This document shows, piece after piece, positions 1 to 6,091 of a stretch of 13,141 bases of DNA. The position numbers were made by a program, and so were the translations under genes. The stretch lies in NCBI GenBank assembly GCA_013329355.1, contig DUKK01000154.1, positions 1 to 13,141 on the forward strand, written 5' to 3'. A model generated the notes under the pieces. That model did not search any database, was not told the DNA's origin, and saw only the letters and a list, made by a program, of their open reading frames with translations. Source of the stretch: Candidatus Poseidoniaceae archaeon. Lineage in GTDB: Archaea > Thermoplasmatota > Poseidoniia > Poseidoniales > Poseidoniaceae. The first letter of the stretch is position 1. Each line of letters starts with the position of its first letter.

Positions 1-1415
1 CCATAGCCCCAGTCACCGAGAATCATGCCATAAAATATGGGGAAGGTGAACGTCATCAACAGTGTTGGGTCAAATGTGCCATACTTTGGTCTTCCAACCA
101 AGTCAACCAGAAGTTCGAATGGTTCGGAGAATTCACCATTCTCAAATTTTATCGGAGGTTGAGCATCGTCGTGATGCTCCTCTGCATGGTATGTGCCGTT
201 TCTAATAGCGCCGATTGCCAAATCTAGTTCAGGGAGGTTAATTTTGCCATCTCTATTGATATCGATAGCGGCAAGGAATCTAGCCATATTTAGTGGTGGC
301 ATATCTGGAATGTCCGCCTTCTGCATTGCAGCTTCGATTTCGGGAAATTCTAAATTACCTGAATGGTCGAGGTCCATATTGTTAAAGAAGTCAAATACCG
401 ACAAACCCTTACTGTCCAAATAATCTGATAGCATCGTCAATTCTTTTGGAACTTCCTTGCTGTGTGCAGAATTATCATGTCCATCATCGCCGTGATGATG
501 GTCGTCCACATATTGCTCGATTGTCACATGTGAGGCGGCTGAAGATAACGCGGACTCAACTTTGGATTTTTCTCCGGATGGAACCCAGCCGTCGAGAACA
601 AATGCCTGATTGCTGACTGCCAGTAGTGTTGGAGCAGTAAAGATTGACTCTTCCCTTTCCAAGTGCTCCAGTAGAATTACCAGGTCTCGTCCATTATCAC
701 TTGTCCACTTATTCACCGCCTTGTTTGCAGAATCTATCTTGGCCTGAAGGGTTTGAATGTTTGAGTTGGCATCGGCAATCATCTTGTCGGCTGTGCCTTC
801 ACCAGCAGGAATCTGAATCGGTTTTGCACCGAGTGCGCTTAGGCCAATTTGGACTGCCGCGCTATCGGCCGGCCGGCAAGCCACTGCAACAACACCTTTT
901 GCCGCTTGCAGCTCAATATCAGAAAGAATATCAGCGAATTCCGCGTGTGCCTTCGACGCCTTTGAGGTCTCAGCGATAAATAACTCGACACCATCGAAGC
1001 CGGCCATCAAATCCAGAGGGATGCCGAGGGGGGCAACTCTACCAAGTGCTTTTATTCGCTCCTCCAGTTGGGTAATTTCTGACTCTGCATCTCTAATGCT
1101 ATCTATGTTGTCAAGAGCATTGTCGATCTGTTCAGCCAAACTGTCAGCGAGTTTTTTGACCTCGGCGACTGATTTTGGCCCGTCTGCGTTAACTGCGCCA
1201 ATTTCCGCTTGTAATGCTCTTGCTTTGGTTAGTAGTTGACTTACTTTTGAGGATGATTCGGAGGATATTGATTTACCAACTCCGATGCCGTCTTCAAAGT
1301 TACCATATTCTTCGATGTGGACGCAGCCAAGATCTGCACAAATTCTCAATACTTCTTCCATTTTTTCAACAGGAGATGCCACTGTTAATCGAGACATTTC
1401 GGCAGTTTCAAACAC
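1..1415 (-). CDS. atpI: A/V-type ATP synthase subunit I (a-subunit homologue), 3' part cut by window edge, with EF-hand insertion
   Basis: This is the stator and proton-channel subunit of the archaeal A-type ATP synthase: a cytosolic N-terminal half that binds the peripheral stalks, then a multi-helix membrane half forming the proton half-channels. The frame is open to base 1, giving about 471 residues; the rest lies outside. Residues 10-30 (MSRLTVASPVEKMEEVLRI) match the usual opening of the family, a long coiled coil follows at about 45-110, and the first membrane segment carries the family signature FPIFYGMILGDWGYG at about 458-471. The membrane part normally starts near residue 330-350; here it starts about 100 residues later because of an acidic, His-rich segment with two EF-hands (about 304-417). 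I chose the GTG at 1415 because GGTGAT at 1424-1419 sits four bases upstream; ATG at 1397 is the alternative. It lies directly behind atpH, in standard archaeal order. Confidence 0.9.
   Translation of the reverse strand, partial: MFETAEMSRLTVASPVEKMEEVLRICADLGCVHIEEYGNFEDGIGVGKSISSESSSKVSQLLTKARALQAEIGAVNADGPKSVAEVKKLADSLAEQIDNALDNIDSIRDAESEITQLEERIKALGRVAPLGIPLDLMAGFDGVELFIAETSKASKAHAEFADILSDIELQAAKGVVAVACRPADSAAVQIGLSALGAKPIQIPAGEGTADKMIADANSNIQTLQAKIDSANKAVNKWTSDNGRDLVILLEHLEREESIFTAPTLLAVSNQAFVLDGWVPSGEKSKVESALSSAASHVTIEQYVDDHHHGDDGHDNSAHSKEVPKELTMLSDYLDSKGLSVFDFFNNMDLDHSGNLEFPEIEAAMQKADIPDMPPLNMARFLAAIDINRDGKINLPELDLAIGAIRNGTYHAEEHHDDAQPPIKFENGEFSEPFELLVDLVGRPKYGTFDPTLLMTFTFPIFYGMILGDWGY
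228..374 (-). other. Paired EF-hand calcium-binding loops inside atpI
   Basis: Two canonical 12-residue EF-hand loops lie in frame within atpI. Loop 1 (bases 374-339, residues 348-359) reads DLDHSGNLEFPE: D1, D3, S5, G6, E9, E12. Loop 2 (263-228, residues 385-396) reads DINRDGKINLPE: D1, N3, D5, G6, I8, N9, E12. The 25 residues between them fit the exiting and entering helices of an ordinary EF-hand pair. The segment is flanked by metal-ligand-rich stretches: DDHHHGDDGHD at residues 304-314, and HAEEHHDD at 410-417. Calcium binding is inferred from loop chemistry; I know of no EF-hand as a standard part of subunit I. The frame is continuous on both sides, with family-typical sequence before and after, so this is an insertion rather than a separate gene. 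Confidence 0.88.
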
Positions 1416-1418
1416 GGC

Positions 1419-1424
1419 AATCAC
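1419..1424 (-). promoter_or_regulatory. Shine-Dalgarno site of atpI
   Basis: GGTGAT, complementary to the archaeal 16S 3' end, begins right after the TAG stop of atpH (1427-1425) and is followed by TGCC and then GTG at 1415. It argues for the GTG start and for translation of atpI coupled to atpH. Confidence 0.6.
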
Positions 1425-1736
1425 CTACAAAGAAGTCATCGTTTTTAGAATATGGTCGACGGCTTTGGAGATATTCTTGGTAGCGGTAGTGGTTACCGAA
1501 TCGACGGATTTTGCTCCTTCTTTGTGCACTTTGTCAGCAGCTTTGGATGCTTCATCACGAGCTGCATCAAGCGTTGCTTGAGTGTTTGATACCGAATCAT
1601 CAGATGCCTTGGATACCAACTCAGCAGATTGTTTGCGAGCGTCCGACAATATTTTTGATGCTTCTTCATTGGCCTGAGACAACTGTCTTGCAGCCTCTCT
1701 TTCGGTTTGTTTGATTTTTCGCAAGACATCCGCCAT
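1425..1736 (-). CDS. atpH: A/V-type ATP synthase subunit H (peripheral stalk coiled coil)
   Basis: A 103-residue, almost wholly helical, Ala/Lys/Glu/Ser-rich protein with no membrane segment. The opening (MADVLRKIKQTEREAARQL) and the following heptad-like pattern resemble the small stalk subunit (H, also called G or NtpF) that pairs with subunit E to form the peripheral stalk and hold the catalytic head against subunit I. The sequence is low in complexity, so the call rests mainly on its position directly before atpI, the usual archaeal order (H-I-K-E-C-F-A-B-D). The start is set at ATG 1736, ten bases after GGTGAT; TTG 1742, ATG 1748 and GTG 1751 are in-frame alternatives. The tail is richer in Thr/Val and ends in a short amphipathic segment. 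It appears to be the first gene of the ATP synthase operon. Confidence 0.82.
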   Translation of the reverse strand: MADVLRKIKQTEREAARQLSQANEEASKILSDARKQSAELVSKASDDSVSNTQATLDAARDEASKAADKVHKEGAKSVDSVTTTATKNISKAVDHILKTMTSL

Positions 1737-1746
1737 TGTCAAAGTC

Positions 1747-1752
1747 ATCACC
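1747..1752 (-). promoter_or_regulatory. Shine-Dalgarno site of atpH
   Basis: GGTGAT at 1752-1747 on the minus strand overlaps the possible GTG 1751 and ATG 1748 starts, which makes those unlikely to be used. It leaves TTG 1742 (spacing 4) or ATG 1736 (spacing 10) as the true start. Confidence 0.5.
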
Positions 1753-1801
1753 TGTTATTTATTCCAACTATAGGGGGTTTATGAGTGTAATGATTTACCA
1801 C

Positions 1802-1816
1802 AGTATACAATTTTTA
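1802..1816 (-). promoter_or_regulatory. Possible TATA/BRE element for the ATP synthase operon
   Basis: The minus strand reads TAAAAATTGTATACT here, an A/T-rich stretch within the 99 bases between the methyltransferase stop and the atpH start. A TATA element at about 1806 would place the transcript start near 1780 and give a leader of about 45 bases. It is the best match in the gap, but archaeal TATA boxes are loose, so this is tentative. Confidence 0.3.
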
Positions 1817-1818
1817 GC

Positions 1819-1823
1819 AAAAA
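1819..1823 (-). terminator. Possible T-tract terminator after the methyltransferase gene
   Basis: A run of five T (CCTTTTTGC on the minus strand) lies 12 bases past the methyltransferase stop. Archaeal transcription commonly ends at such T-runs without a hairpin. It would separate the upstream cluster from the ATP synthase operon, but the run is short. Confidence 0.3.
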
Positions 1824-1835
1824 GGAAATGTGGGG

Positions 1836-2582
1836 TCAGTTATCTGGTTTATGTCCTCTAAATCTACTCGCCATACCAAGTGGCATTAGTAACCTGCCTT
1901 GCACATTTTCAAAGCCGACCTCACGCATAAGTTTTCGATAGTATCCGTTGGTTCCATAATGTGAATAGGTTTTGGCCAAACCCTTCCAAGGATGATCCTT
2001 CTTTTTAGTAACATAGCGCGCCATCCATTGCACCACTGTTGACATCCATATTCGGCCTGCAAGGCCGTGTAACCAATTGGCTTTTCCAGCGTCACATATC
2101 ACTAATTGGCCACCGGGTTTAAGGACTCGCAGTATTTCTTCTAAGCCCTTTTTCTTGTCTTGAAAATCACGGAATGAGAAGAGGCAGAATACCCTATCAA
2201 AAGTATTGTCTGGTAACGGAATGGATTCGGCAATCGCTAGTACATAATCGGCTGGCCCCTCACCTCGTGTTTTCCGCGCCTCATTGACTCTTACTCTGGC
2301 GACGTTTAGCATTTCTTCTGAGGGGTCTAAGCATGTCAAATTTACTTTTTCTATGTCTTCAGCAAATGATCCGGGACCACAACCGACCTCCAAAACACTC
2401 ATTCCGGGTTTGGCATGATTGCGAACATTTTTGCGCCATATTGCGTCTTGGCCGAAGGTCATCAATCGGTTAACTCGATCGTAGTTTGGAATGGATTCTT
2501 CCAATTGAGATTCTAGTATCTCCCACTCATCTAGGTCAATACCGGATGGGTCATAACCGCCTGTTGCACTGCGGTCCGCCAT
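1836..2582 (-). CDS. UbiE/MenG-like class I SAM-dependent methyltransferase
   Basis: A 248-residue soluble Rossmann-fold methyltransferase. Visible elements are motif I VLEVGCGPG (63-71), the acidic residue after strand 2 in CLDPSEEML (Asp86), AESIPLP (119-124), the post-II strand CLFSFRDFQDKKK (133-145), and motif III LKPGG (154-158). Two features point to the UbiE/MenG/COQ5 branch: YDRVNRLMTFGQDAIWRK near 34-51, like the YD..N.lmSfG...WR of that family, and FSFRDF, which aligns with its fGLRN segment. That family C-methylates demethylmenaquinone or its ubiquinone counterpart. The ending (SRFRGHKPDN) is less typical, so another small-molecule substrate is possible. Start ATG 2582 has no clear Shine-Dalgarno; the stop of the preceding gene lies 44 bases upstream, so it may be the distal gene of the KaiC-like cluster. 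Fold and SAM binding are well supported; the quinone substrate is inference. Confidence 0.85.
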   Translation of the reverse strand: MADRSATGGYDPSGIDLDEWEILESQLEESIPNYDRVNRLMTFGQDAIWRKNVRNHAKPGMSVLEVGCGPGSFAEDIEKVNLTCLDPSEEMLNVARVRVNEARKTRGEGPADYVLAIAESIPLPDNTFDRVFCLFSFRDFQDKKKGLEEILRVLKPGGQLVICDAGKANWLHGLAGRIWMSTVVQWMARYVTKKKDHPWKGLAKTYSHYGTNGYYRKLMREVGFENVQGRLLMPLGMASRFRGHKPDN

Positions 2583-2626
2583 GAGGATAGGTCAAGCCCG
2601 CCCTCTTTGGACATGTCGTTTCCAAT

Positions 2627-3430
2627 TTAGGCGATACGCTCGACCGTTTCTGGCGTGATTCCCTCTTCGGGTGTAACTCTGAAAACTAGGATTTTCAAAT
2701 TCTCCGGCGCGTTTCTGAATTTTGACACCATCATAGAAGTCTCAAAATCGGACCCTATTGTGCGGACTTGGAAGGACAGGACCATATCAGCAATGGATGC
2801 TAGTTCCTGTTTGACATTGGGTGACAAACCATCGGTTGAGACAGTAAGAAATAACAAGCCGCGATACATTTGAGCGTGAGCCTGCAACATCCTAACCATC
2901 GCAACAACCCGAGCGGGATCATCTCGCTGCAAAAAGAAATCTAAACTATCAACAACTGCTCTAAAATAAGGGCCTAGTGCCATTACTTCATTGGTAACTT
3001 CTGTTAAGTAATCTTGATTACTTTCATCGACAAATCTTGTCTGCGCTAGCCTCTGGATATCTTCAAGACGAAATCCCTCTAGACGGTATCTGCTGGCGAG
3101 TAACTCTTTTTCCAAGACGTTGGAATTATACTCCTCGCCGATGGTCCTGACATTAATGTCAAGTGGCCAACTGTATTTTTGAAAAATTCTCACAATTTCT
3201 GCCTGCCCTTCATTAGTCGATATGTAGATGGTATTTTCCGCCTCTTCGGCAGGTGATACAAACTGTTTAGCAAATAATTCACTGCCAGAGCCAGTGTCAG
3301 TGAAAGCAATCATTGTGAACCCGCGTGGAACTCCGCCACGCATTTCATTATCGAATTTTGGCACGCCAAACGAACCAACTTTACCGAAGAAATCCTCATC
3401 CTCTGCGTCGAATTGTATTTCTTTTGCCAT
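2627..3430 (-). CDS. KaiC-like RecA-fold protein with degenerate Walker A (paralogue 3)
   Basis: A 267-residue protein with the KaiC-domain layout. The sequence GVPKFDNEMRGGVPRG (22-37) matches the entry motif of KaiC domains (tG...LDelLgGGiprG). The P-loop position reads FTDTGSGSE (43-51): the glycines are partly kept, but the essential Walker A lysine is Ser50 and the following Thr is Glu51. A Walker B-like strand RAVVDSLDFF (157-166) keeps its aspartate, and YISTNEG (69-75) aligns with the strand that carries the KaiC catalytic glutamate. ATP hydrolysis is therefore unlikely; a regulatory or structural partner of the intact paralogue at 4028-4849 is more plausible. It starts 11 bases after the previous gene, with AGGTG at 3443-3439, eight bases before ATG 3430. 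No membrane segment or extra domain was seen. Family membership is fairly sure; function is unknown. Confidence 0.78.
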   Translation of the reverse strand: MAKEIQFDAEDEDFFGKVGSFGVPKFDNEMRGGVPRGFTMIAFTDTGSGSELFAKQFVSPAEEAENTIYISTNEGQAEIVRIFQKYSWPLDINVRTIGEEYNSNVLEKELLASRYRLEGFRLEDIQRLAQTRFVDESNQDYLTEVTNEVMALGPYFRAVVDSLDFFLQRDDPARVVAMVRMLQAHAQMYRGLLFLTVSTDGLSPNVKQELASIADMVLSFQVRTIGSDFETSMMVSKFRNAPENLKILVFRVTPEEGITPETVERIA

Positions 3431-3438
3431 CCAATCAA

Positions 3439-3443
3439 CACCT
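3439..3443 (-). promoter_or_regulatory. Shine-Dalgarno site overlapping a stop codon
   Basis: AGGTG on the minus strand, sharing bases with the TAG stop (3444-3442) of the preceding gene and eight bases before ATG 3430. It supports that start and an operon arrangement. Confidence 0.55.
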
Positions 3444-4050
3444 AATGAATTACCACTTGCCCTCTATCGACTAAATCTGTACAATACAAATCTAGGTTGG
3501 ACAATACCAATGGTGGTGTCTGGTCTGGAACATTGAGGATAACTGATAGTACATCTTGCTGTCTGAAGGTATTGATGAATGTGTGCAGATACTCAGCTAG
3601 CATTCTATCATCATTGTAAATCGCTAACGCATTGACGCTATCAACGAAGACAAAGTTACGCTCAGATTCATTGGTTTGGAGGATGTATAGTGTCCTCAAC
3701 AAAATGGACTCTAGCATGATTGGGCTATCGACAAAATGGACGTTTGTGTAAGGAATATTAGTGCCCCCCAAAATACCCGAGGATACTAGATCAATGAATT
3801 GGATTTGTGATACATCGATACCAACCGATTCAAAGGCCTGAATGACCTCAGCAGCACCTCTGCTGGCGGAGATGTATACCCCTTTCATCTCGAACATTTG
3901 CAGCAGTGGAATGAGGGTGCTTGCAGTAACCATAAATGAGTTTGAATTGCCACACCTAACCTGGACCGAACTGTTCAGTGAAACTTCGGTTAGTTGGTCA
4001 GCTATACCTTGATCTAGTTCAAACACTTCAAGTCCCCCATCGGTTAACAT
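3442..4050 (-). CDS. Small KaiC-like RecA-fold protein without Walker A (paralogue 2)
   Basis: A 202-residue protein whose strand and helix pattern follows its upstream neighbour, although the P-loop is gone: the segment SVQVRCGNSNSFMVTAS (28-44) occupies the Walker A place with no GK[ST]. KGVYISASRGAAEVIQAFES (56-75) aligns with the strand and helix after the P-loop in KaiC domains, and NFVFVDSVNAL (132-142) is a Walker B-like strand with Asp137. The usual KaiC entry motif (GLDELLGGG) is also missing, so the protein is trimmed at its N-terminus compared with both neighbours. The start ATG 4050 overlaps the end of the upstream gene by 23 bases, a sign of translational coupling. It is probably a non-hydrolysing partner in a RecA-fold complex. 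Homology is inferred from pattern and position and is weaker than for the flanking genes. Confidence 0.68.
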   Translation of the reverse strand: MLTDGGLEVFELDQGIADQLTEVSLNSSVQVRCGNSNSFMVTASTLIPLLQMFEMKGVYISASRGAAEVIQAFESVGIDVSQIQFIDLVSSGILGGTNIPYTNVHFVDSPIMLESILLRTLYILQTNESERNFVFVDSVNALAIYNDDRMLAEYLHTFINTFRQQDVLSVILNVPDQTPPLVLSNLDLYCTDLVDRGQVVIH

Positions 4051-4849
4051 TGTCGCTTATAGCACCCCATTTTAACATGGGTGTTAGCATTACCCCGAGC
4101 GGTGTCAATTCAATTGCATGCTTAGCTCTACTGTGAGAGGTTCCACGCATCTTGACAACCTGCAAGAATCGTAGTAAATGTCCCATTCTCTCAATATCGC
4201 CAAGCACGATGATGCCATCACAAATTGCTTCTTCAACACCAAATGAGGACCAATGAGCATTTTCAGTTGCAGAGGTTATTTCCGCTATTAATATGGTCGT
4301 GCACCCCAGTGTTGCTAATTTCTTACCCAGAGTAAACAAGAAGTCGCGAATTAGTTGCTCCGATTTAATTTTGTAACACAAGGTAGTTACTGAGTCAATT
4401 ACCAACCTCGTTACCCCGATAGTATTGACAATATCGACAATCGATTTAATCAACGAGTGAACGTCGTCAAGGTCAAATGTTGATTTTTCCAAGCCAAGCC
4501 ATGAATATAGCACATCCATATCAAAGACATTTATCAGCCCTGTATCAACCATTTTCATATCAAAAAATGCGAACTGTCGGATGTTTTCAAGCAATTTTAC
4601 TGAGGGTTCTGTAGCGGTAAAATGTGCACATGCTTCGCCAGCGTTAGCACCTCTTACCAAAAATTCCATCCCTAAGGTAGTTTTTCCTGAACCGCAGGTT
4701 CCTGCAGCCAGTACTGTGGAACCATATGGTATTCCACCGCGCAATATTTCATCAAGACCGTGAACGCCGGTCACACACCTATCACGAGAATACATACCTG
4801 CTGGCTGCATGGGAACAATACCGCTAACCCTCACAGGTTCATGAAGCAT
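4028..4849 (-). CDS. KaiC-like ATPase with intact Walker A and B (paralogue 1)
   Basis: A 273-residue single KaiC domain of the RecA/FlaH-type ATPase superfamily. The entry motif TGVHGLDEILRGGIPYG (27-43) leads into Walker A GTCGSGKTT (50-58). FTATEPSVK (77-85) is the strand with the likely catalytic glutamate, and VTRLVIDSVTTL (146-157) is Walker B with Asp152. Relatives include the archaellum ATP-binding protein FlaH and many signal-transduction ATPases; the exact partner is unknown. The reading frame is open to 4951, but that would overlap the pilin-like gene by 68 bases. I chose ATG 4849, 34 bases after that gene's stop; ATG 4807 and ATG 4795 are alternatives, since the domain itself starts only at residue 25. 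It overlaps the next gene by 23 bases. It is the only one of the three neighbouring paralogues that should bind and hydrolyse ATP normally. Confidence 0.88.
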   Translation of the reverse strand: MLHEPVRVSGIVPMQPAGMYSRDRCVTGVHGLDEILRGGIPYGSTVLAAGTCGSGKTTLGMEFLVRGANAGEACAHFTATEPSVKLLENIRQFAFFDMKMVDTGLINVFDMDVLYSWLGLEKSTFDLDDVHSLIKSIVDIVNTIGVTRLVIDSVTTLCYKIKSEQLIRDFLFTLGKKLATLGCTTILIAEITSATENAHWSSFGVEEAICDGIIVLGDIERMGHLLRFLQVVKMRGTSHSRAKHAIELTPLGVMLTPMLKWGAISDNVNRWGT

Positions 4850-4883
4850 CCGATTATTGTGCCCGGTTATGAATAGATTGAGA

Positions 4884-5969
4884 CTATGGCAAAATTCCAG
4901 GAGTTGGATTATTTGACGTTTCCCAGTCCTCAACTGTAGGAGGGTAAGCATCGCCGATGTAAACTAATGATTGGCTTGGGGTCAGGAAATATCCGGTATC
5001 GCCTCCCCAGGTTACCCGCATCACCTCATACGGCTGGAATTCGCTTAGCTGTGTGTATGACAAAATTACAACTCCACCGCCATCATTTAGCATATTTAGC
5101 TGACCAACACCTAGAAATCCCTCACTCCCTAAATCAATAATGTGATCAGCATTGCCAGTGTTTTGAGAATTGGGGTCTCCGGTTAATATTGTCAGCGAAT
5201 TGCCCGAAATTACACCTGCACGTAACAGCAAATTAGTATTCTGATTTGGCGAGGTATGAGTAAGGCTCCACCCATTCATATCAATAGCGAAATTATTAGG
5301 ATTGTACATTTCTATCCACTCAGGAGAACCGGAGACCGATCTTGGGCTTATCTCGGTGATGTGTAAATCGTTAGCCTTTCTTCCGCCGTTATGAATCTCA
5401 AGGATGAGTAAGAACTTTTCTTGCCCAACTTGGATTTCTTTGAACGAGGAGGAGGATGCTTGTGCTGTTCCCCGCTCTGTACCCCCGCTAAATAGCGTTA
5501 AATTCGCGCGATTCGGTATATTTGATTCGGTTATCTTGATCTCTAAATACAAACTATATTTGCCACCCAATCCGATTCCCCTTGCCAAATTGTCCTCAGT
5601 TATGTTACTCAGTGAGTCAATGCGATTGAAGTCTAGGCGGTGCCCATCCATAAGACCGGCAAGGACAATGCCTTGATTCAATCGCTCAATTGGTTGTATG
5701 TGCCACTCTGAGGTTGAATTCGAGTAATCATAGGTGCCATCATCGAACATCGGAACAAACCATCCACCGTCAGATGTCATTCTGTTCAAGCCTTGTGCTG
5801 CTGCCCTGTCGAGACGATCAACTGATGTGTCGTTAGAGCCCATCTCTAACTGTGCCAACGACAGAAATGCAGTTAAAATCATCAGGAATAAGGTAAATGC
5901 GGATAGGAATTCAATTACTGCAGTCATACCATTCTCATCTCTCTCTAGAGATACGCGAATGGAGTTCAT
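4884..5969 (-). CDS. Pilin-like N-terminus fused to lamin-tail domain surface protein
   Basis: A 361-residue predicted surface protein. Residues 1-14 (MNSIRVSLERDENG) form a short charged leader ending in Gly, followed by MTAVIEFLSAFTLFLMILTA and further hydrophobic residues to about 40. This is a type III signal sequence like those of type IV pilins and TadE-like proteins, with cleavage expected after Gly14 and a Glu at +6. A middle region (50-200) looks beta-rich. Residues 201-361 match a lamin-tail domain: LHITEISPR, SPEWIEMYNP, IDMNGWSLTH, the LNDGGGVVIL strand, and the closing W...NNPTPG. Such domains occur in secreted prokaryotic proteins; their role there is poorly known. The start is ATG 5969; the frame stays open upstream to GTG 6035, with ATG 6014 as alternative. 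It heads the cluster that continues with three KaiC-like genes and is divergent from the large surface protein. Domain calls are good; membership of a filament is inference. Confidence 0.8.
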   Translation of the reverse strand: MNSIRVSLERDENGMTAVIEFLSAFTLFLMILTAFLSLAQLEMGSNDTSVDRLDRAAAQGLNRMTSDGGWFVPMFDDGTYDYSNSTSEWHIQPIERLNQGIVLAGLMDGHRLDFNRIDSLSNITEDNLARGIGLGGKYSLYLEIKITESNIPNRANLTLFSGGTERGTAQASSSSFKEIQVGQEKFLLILEIHNGGRKANDLHITEISPRSVSGSPEWIEMYNPNNFAIDMNGWSLTHTSPNQNTNLLLRAGVISGNSLTILTGDPNSQNTGNADHIIDLGSEGFLGVGQLNMLNDGGGVVILSYTQLSEFQPYEVMRVTWGGDTGYFLTPSQSLVYIGDAYPPTVEDWETSNNPTPGILP

Positions 5970-6091
5970 GATAACCCGAACACCAGCCAACTCAAGAGGC
6001 TGCCGATGGAACATCGCGATTATCCTCAAATTCACCAGATATCGGTAATTCTCGCCGATGAGTCTTTGAATGTCAATTGCTAGGAACCCAT
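5970..6091. promoter_or_regulatory. Divergent promoter region between two surface-protein genes
   Basis: These 122 bases separate the start of the pilin-like gene (minus) from that of the large surface protein (plus) and must hold both promoters. An A/T-rich core near 6035-6052, with GATATC and GGTAATT, is the only TATA-like patch I can point to. AGGA at 6082-6085, six bases before ATG 6092, is a weak Shine-Dalgarno for the plus-strand gene. On the minus strand, GGTG 11 bases before ATG 5969 is a weak one for the pilin-like gene. Confidence 0.4.

Noticed and set aside
193..423. Open frame of 76 codons on the plus strand
   Set aside because: It is opposite the EF-hand part of atpI, whose minus-strand frame gives clear family and EF-hand motifs; the plus-strand product has none.
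644..1581. Several overlapping plus-strand open frames of 72-111 codons
   Set aside because: All lie opposite atpI and atpH, have no ribosome site or recognisable sequence, and look like shadows of the coding strand.
2627..4849. A circadian-clock (Kai) system
   Set aside because: Only single KaiC-like domains are present, two without Walker A, and there is no KaiA or KaiB. KaiC-fold ATPases are widespread in archaea for other uses.
4028..4849. Naming the intact ATPase flaH (archaellum)
   Set aside because: No archaellin, FlaI or FlaJ genes are nearby and the resemblance is to the general KaiC/FlaH fold only.
4850..4951. Longer N-terminus for the first KaiC-like ATPase
   Set aside because: It would overlap the lamin-tail gene by 68 bases and adds residues with no match to the domain, which begins only after ATG 4849.
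6077..6091. TTG start giving five extra residues on the large surface protein
   Set aside because: ATG 6092 gives a complete signal peptide and has AGGA at a workable distance.
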